Shown: positions 49,600-54,609 of the stretch, piece by piece | Position numbering within the stretch: the stretch's first letter is position 1 | Layout of the letters: each line of letters opens with the position of its first letter | NCBI GenBank assembly: GCA_900128395.1 | Contig: LT649260.1 | Location: 1-54,609 of the forward strand | Length of the DNA stretch: 54,609 nt | Direction: 5' to 3' | Origin: Stramenopiles sp. TOSAG23-2 | Taxonomy: Eukaryota; Sar | Translations under genes and position numbers: made by a program | Notes under the pieces: model-generated | Database searches by the model: none | Seen by the model: the letters and a program-made list of their open reading frames with translations, nothing else | What the model was told of the DNA's origin: nothing

Positions 49600-49827
49600 T
49601 TAACATATATCTATATTTGAACCTGTAATTTCCAATGTATTCGATACAGCAACATGATTATTTCCAGAAATCGTACAATTTATCGACCGTGTAAATATCC
49701 CAGTATTTGTTGATGAAACACAATCCCATTCGATACCGTGAACATTATCAAATAATTTTAACATATATATTATGATAACACTGATATATACGTTTATTGA
49801 TTGTCGTACCCATTTTCTCGTCATCAT
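49600..49827 (-). CDS. Small ORF with a signal-like N terminus, unrecognised
   Basis: 75 residues. A hydrophobic stretch (VYISVIIIYMLKLF) after a basic start looks like a signal peptide; the rest (IEWDCVSSTNTGIF, NCTISGNNHVAV, NTLEITGSN) has three Cys and beta-rich wording like the start of a secreted beta-helix protein. It ends eight bases before the start of the small membrane protein, so both could be pieces of one spliced gene, but no convincing intron joins them. Confidence 0.35.
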   Translation of the reverse strand: MMTRKWVRQSINVYISVIIIYMLKLFDNVHGIEWDCVSSTNTGIFTRSINCTISGNNHVAVSNTLEITGSNIDIC

Positions 49828-50442
49828 TATTGTAAATTAAAGAGTCAATTATATATAATTATCCAATGGAACCAATGATTCGAAAAAAAGAAAAAAAAAG
49901 CGTATGAGTTGTCGGGTGGTATATTCGACAATGGATAAAAATATAGTAGTTATCTTATAAATATGTATTTAATCTATATTAAATTGTCTTTTTTTTGTCA
50001 TTACACCAGAGGGAAGACGGGAAGAAACTTGTCTATCACATGTGTGTAAATGTGTCCTCCATTCATGCAATTTTGCAATTTTTTGATAATTTTTATTCTT
50101 CTGCAAACCGGGCCGATTCCCTATATCTACATCAGGGAAGGAGTATTGTATATATTAATAAGTACATACAAATCACTCGGTAACATTTTGATACATGTTA
50201 GTATATTAACGTAAAATCCAGGTGGAGGGTTGATAGGCAGATTTTACGAACCCAGCACCCCTATATCTTCATTTGGGGATTGGGTTATTACATATACTAA
50301 TATATACACTTAATAAATCGATTGCACAATTAGTACATATTAGTATACTAATTTACGATCCATTGGGATGGTAGATAGGTTGGGAAAAAAACGAAAACAC
50401 CTTAACTCTTCTTTTAACTCTTTTTTTTCTTTTTGTGAAAAT
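49828..50442. other. Intergenic region with short diverged repeats
   Basis: Two related stretches (attagtatactaattta/catgttagtatattaacgta, and cctatatcttcatttgggga/ccctatatctacatcaggga) occur near 50120-50210 and 50259-50352. No gene is supported. Confidence 0.6.
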
Positions 50443-53168
50443 CTACGCATTAAAACGTGCACGATTCATAGTAGACATATTAGTCCACATGGCGCTGCTT
50501 CCAAGTCTTATTGTACTTGCATAATTTTTCGTATCACTACTACGATTGTTTGCATTACTACGAGACATACTTGGTTTTCCTCCTTTTCTTATTTTTTCCT
50601 TCTCGTTTTGTTCTTCTAATTCTTTTCTTGCCTCTTCTATTGCTTTTTCTGAAACAGATTTCATACCTTGCTCTAACGCTTCTAGTAAATGATTATACGA
50701 TTCCCATCCAATACTAGCATCATTTACTACAATGGCTGCTTTCAAAGCTTTCATAAAAGCATGTTTACAACGCTGTGCTTTATTATAATATTTATCATCA
50801 CCAATAACAGCACAACCACATTTTGCTAAAATCAATAATTCATTATCGATTCTAACAATCGATCTATTCCATTCTTGTTGCAATTCCAATAAATCCTCTT
50901 TATTTTTACGGAATATAGCATTTTTCTTACGTTTGATATCATCCATATCGTTTTTAACATATTGTAACAAGCGCCTTGATGATCGAATAAATATTTTGAA
51001 CGCATTTCTATCCATAAATTCATTCGAAGAGGATGATTTGCATCCATTCCTAAACATAGTAGTAATTCGTACTTGTGGCAATGTTGGATCAATTTCTAAC
51101 AATAATGATTTAAATTCATTGATCATCAATCCTTTCTTTTTCTCTTTCACTGCTTTTTCGGTATATATTTTATCCAATGTCTCTTCCATACGATTTCCTG
51201 CTTTTAAATATTCCGCTACTAGAACATCCATGAAAACATCTAATGTAGTTGGAAGCAAAGCATCGATGTGCTCCATTGTAGCTTTAATTTCAACCGGTTG
51301 TAATCGCAATGCAAATGGCCCTATCTCTGACATTGTGTCTGAATTTAACGTACTTTTCACAATTACACGTTTTGCAATGCTAATTCCAATCCATTGGCTA
51401 ATTTCATAATCCCCGCGTTCTATTGAATGCCAAATACTTCCATGCGTATTGTTGCCCTGTAAATTTAAAAAATTATCCCAACATAACAAGTAGAAATTTA
51501 ACACGTTGTCATCTAAAAATGGACCTGGGCCAAGCATACAAAAGCGTTCAATGGCTCTAACTCGAGGAGATACATTGCGGTGAGTGGACACCGATGCCAT
51601 CAATGATACGACACGTTTATCTGCAATTTCAAATGTCCCATATTGATTTAAATAATAATCATATATGTAATCAGTCATATTTTGCCGACTTAAACACATA
51701 CGATCATCCGCATCGTCTGCTTTGATTTTAGATATAATCAATTCCAAAATTTGTTTTAATAATTTATCAGGTTTAAGTAAGCTTACAGCATGTTGATCCC
51801 GTGTTTTTTTCTTTCCTTTTTTAAGGAACACACGTTTTGGCGGCTTTGATGCCTGTGCTAGCGCGCCGAAAAACGTACCTTCCGCTTCTAATAATTGTTC
51901 TACTTGATGACTTGCTTTTGATAAATGAGAATGATCCGAGCGAGATTTTCTTCGTTTCTTATATTTTTTATGTTTTGGTTCGACCATTGTAATATTCGAA
52001 TCAATTTTAAATGGATTGCTTGCCAATGCAACAAAATCAATATCCTCATCAACTTTTTCCTTCTCTATTCTTTTTTCAACAAGTTCAGTTTGTACACTTA
52101 CATGCCTTAGATTGTCTTTATTACCAGCCAATAAATGTTCATAGCTTTCAATTGTCGTATTTGCCATCTTTAAATCTCGATCTAATTCCTTTATATGTTT
52201 CCTCATATCATTGTTGTCGGCACGATAAAAACTTATTTTCTGTCTTGATGTTACTAATTCTTCCTCTTGATCTTTTAATTGGATTGTTTGTTCTGCAAGT
52301 TGCTTTTTTAAACCATTCGATAATGTTGTTAAACGTTCCACGTGATCCATGTTTTTTTTTAGTCCATGTTCTGTCGTAGATAAATATTTACGACCACATT
52401 GTTCCGCTTGATTCATAATCGCAATTGATCTTCCAAGCAATGTATATAATAATTCAATTAAATCTGCGGCATTTCTACATTTAGATGCCGGGTGTGTACC
52501 TTTCTTAATATTTTTTAAACTAACCAATTCCTCATCAATTGCTTCAATTTCATTATACAACTCTGTTTCTGCATTTGTCAATTGTCGTGTGGTATATTTA
52601 CTCATAATTCGACTAATAGTTTTGCGACATTGTTCTAAAAGATCCATTTTAAATTTTTCACTAACTGTTACTACGGTAGTGATTAAATGTTCCGTTGCAC
52701 TTATGAAATCATTTGATTCTAAAAATGCAGCATCCGCATCGCCTTGCAAATCAACATTTGTTTCCTTTAATCCAGTTGCAAGTGATTTCCAATATATTAT
52801 TTGATTGATTTGACTCTCATTTAGACGATTTTGTTCTTTCTTGCCATTTATCATCTTTTTAAATAAAATATTACATGTATTTTGATATGTTTCTTTTACA
52901 AGATTCATATATGATAAAAATACTTTAGCCATAATCTCTCCACGTTCTTTACACAAAGAAGCACATTGTGCAGTAACTTTTTGATAAAATGATAATATTA
53001 TTTGTAATGATTCATTATAATAACGTATTGACGTTTCAAATTCTTTGCGAAATGATGATAATGTAACTGATGAATTCATAGTATTTTGAATATTCTTACC
53101 ACCATTTTTCCCTTCATTTTTATTATATTTCGGTTTATAATCCTCACTATCACGCTTCTCTTGATTTC

Positions 53169-53216
<48 letters not shown>

Positions 53217-53373
53217 TCATTATAATAACGTATTGACGTTTCAAATTCTTTGCGAAATGATGATAATGTAACTGATGAATTCATAGTATTTTGAATATTC
53301 TTACCACCATTTTTCCCTTCATTTTTATTATATTTCGGTTTATAATCCTCACTATCACGCTTCTCTTGATTTC

Positions 53374-53433
<60 letters not shown>

Positions 53434-54206
53434 GCATGTTGTTTCCATTCTTTTTTTCTATAGTATTGTCTTCAAGTTGTTGCAAATTATTAATAGCATT
53501 AAACATTTTTAAATGTGTAATATTTTCTGTACAATCATACGAATATAATGCTGATAAGACTGGGAAATTATTAGGCAAATCATCGTCGGCATATTTAGGT
53601 GTCATTCTAGTTGCTGGATACCGATTATGTGATCGTTGTAACTGAGGTTTCTGTTGCTTTTTCTTTGGAATTTGTTCGTTCATTTGAATATAATGCTGAT
53701 AAGACTGGGAAATTATTAGGCAAATCATCGTCGGCAAAATTAGGTGTCATTCTAGTTGCTGGATACCGATTATGTGATCGTTGTAACTGAGGTTTCTGTT
53801 GCTTTTTCTTTGGAATTTGTTCGTTCATTTCTTCTAATAATTTTATTGCTTGACTTCTTGCTCCTAATATAGATGTAGGTAAATCTGGCATATCAACTAA
53901 AGAATGTAAACGCAACGCTTCAAACCGTGCAAGGGCAGACACGTCATTTACAGTATTATTTGATAATTTTGTTTTAAATTTTACGTTGTTTTTCCGTTCA
54001 CGTCGTTTTAAAAGTGGAGAAGATGGTAATTTTCTTCTACTATTGTTCTTGAACATATTATCGTAATTATTATTTTTATTATTATATTTATTGTATAATT
54101 TAGGTGAACTTTCATTTAATATTTCTTTGGCACGTTCCTCCGTCATAGGTGCTGGCTTTTTTGTTGTTCTTGCATGTGCCGAACTTGGTCTTTTTTTTCG
54201 TGTCAT
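50443..54206 (-). CDS. Large coiled-coil protein, frame broken by two tandem duplications
   Basis: Unrecognised. It starts at 54206 (MTRKKRPSSAHARTTKK). As given the gene falls into three frames; removing one copy of the 145- and 205-base direct duplications gives 3414 bases, 1137 residues in one frame. The first ~250 residues are disordered and basic with a long Asn run. A long helical/coiled-coil region follows (FETSIRYYNESLQIILSFYQ, HVERLTTLSNGLKKQLAEQ, YRADNNDMRKHIKELDRDL). A conserved-looking globular block (LKQILELIISKIKADDADDR, TDYIYDYYLNQYGTFEIADK, VSPRVRAIERFCMLGPGPFL) lies in the second half, followed by helices and a basic Ser/Asn-rich tail. This organisation is common in protist basal-body or axonemal scaffolds; the role is an inference. 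Confidence 0.7.
53010..53419 (-). repeat. Direct tandem duplication, 2 x ~205 bp (frame-shifting), ending in AAT repeats
   Basis: 53010-53214 and 53215-~53419 match base for base until the (tta)n tract, where the copies differ in length and by an interrupting g (tattattagtatta). The duplicated protein part runs from the Asn tract through EKRDSEDYKPKYNKNEGKN to ETSIRYYNE. Remainder modulo 3 is 1. Confidence 0.95.
53541..53830 (-). repeat. Direct tandem duplication, 2 x 145 bp (frame-shifting), with two base differences
   Basis: 53541-53685 and 53686-53830 differ only at cggcatattta versus cggcaaaatta, which changes TPKYADDD to TPNFADDD on the coding strand. Remainder modulo 3 is 1. Confidence 0.96.
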
Positions 54207-54573
54207 CCTTTAAAATATATATAAATGTCAAAAAACAACTGGAAAAAATGAATTTGTAACTATCTATTTCTGCTGTTTCCTACCTCTTTATCTATTTATA
54301 TGTGTATCAAACACAAACAAAAAAAAAAACAACAACAAAAAAAAGAACACAACAATGAAATTGATTTTTTGTTGTTCTTGCATGTGCCGAACTTGGTCTT
54401 TTTTTTCGTGTCATCCTTTTAAATATATATATCTATTCACGTGTGTCAAAAAACAACTGGAAAAAATGAATTTATATTTATTTATTTCTACGTCTTTATC
54501 TATTTATATGTGTATCAAACACAAACAAAAAAAAAACACAACAACAAAAAAAAAAACACAACAATGAAATTGA
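54157..54573 (-). repeat. Diverged direct tandem duplication, 2 x ~208 bp, at a gene 5' end
   Basis: ~54157-54364 and ~54365-54573 share ttttttgttgttcttgcatg, then aaaaacaactggaaaaaatg and the AAACACAAACAAAAA tract, but differ by indels and substitutions. Each copy carries a start codon followed by the same first ~17 codons; the outer copy lacks the rest of the gene. Confidence 0.9.
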
Positions 54574-54609
54574 ATGTATATCTCTATCTGTTGTTTCCTT
54601 GAAGAACAT
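54207..54609. other. 5' flank of the coiled-coil gene, made of the diverged repeat copy
   Basis: Contains the second copy of the gene's 5' end and leader. No other gene is seen before the window ends. Confidence 0.7.

Noticed and set aside
53086-53512. Plus-strand Ile-rich frames
   Set aside because: They are the reverse reading of the AAT-encoded Asn tracts of the coiled-coil gene.

Overview
The window is nuclear DNA of a flagellated, AT-rich eukaryote, most likely a free-living protist. The evidence is spliceosomal GT-AG introns, eukaryote-only genes (EMC2, the Pol III subunit RPC8, proteasome regulator PI31, Hsp110), a central-pair axoneme gene (CFAP74) with a tubulin-ligase gene beside it, and long Asn runs from AAT/AAC repeats. 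The standard genetic code fits throughout. Introns are few: four were found, 83 to 419 bp. I cannot fix the lineage from sequence alone.

Layout. 1-6.0 kb: AT-rich flank, then CFAP74. 6.6-11.8 kb: a TTLL-family tubulin ligase and a convergent coiled-coil gene, both interrupted by exact direct tandem duplications. 12.6-16.5 kb: EMC2 and a K-dependent-type Na/Ca exchanger with EF-hands. 17.3-20.6 kb: a small ORF, a LarA/DUF2088-type gene of bacterial look, repeats and a broken tRNA-Thr. 20.7-25.6 kb: fused aspartokinase/homoserine dehydrogenase, a 0.5 kb inverted-repeat element and an unrecognised helical protein. 26.3-31.4 kb: a giant MORN-ankyrin-Roc-COR protein. 32.2-42.5 kb: Hsp110, a J-domain/zinc-finger/ankyrin protein, RPC8 and PI31. 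43.0-48.7 kb: a double aminotransferase fusion and an aspartyl/asparaginyl beta-hydroxylase-like protein. 49.1-54.2 kb: two small ORFs and a large coiled-coil gene again broken by tandem duplications.

The most exciting object is the protein at 26260-31449. Behind a MORN/ankyrin/Roc-COR sensor and switch it carries a domain that reads as the Nup98 autoproteolytic domain, with the His-Phe-Ser cleavage triad intact, followed by a TIR domain with its candidate catalytic Glu. The layout predicts a receptor that cuts itself between a GTPase switch and a TIR effector, by analogy with FIIND/ZU5-UPA receptors but using a nucleoporin protease fold.

The second theme is a set of about twelve direct tandem duplications of 93-208 bp lying inside or at the edges of genes. 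I checked frames by hand: removing one copy of each restores a single open frame in all three broken genes. They are either systematic assembly errors (unmerged overlaps or haplotypes) or a burst of real exonic microduplication. Two sets have diverged, so not all can be trivial copy errors.

Genes with a flagellar role or likely one (CFAP74, TTLL, perhaps the coiled-coil genes) sit among housekeeping genes. There are no operons, and strands alternate freely.
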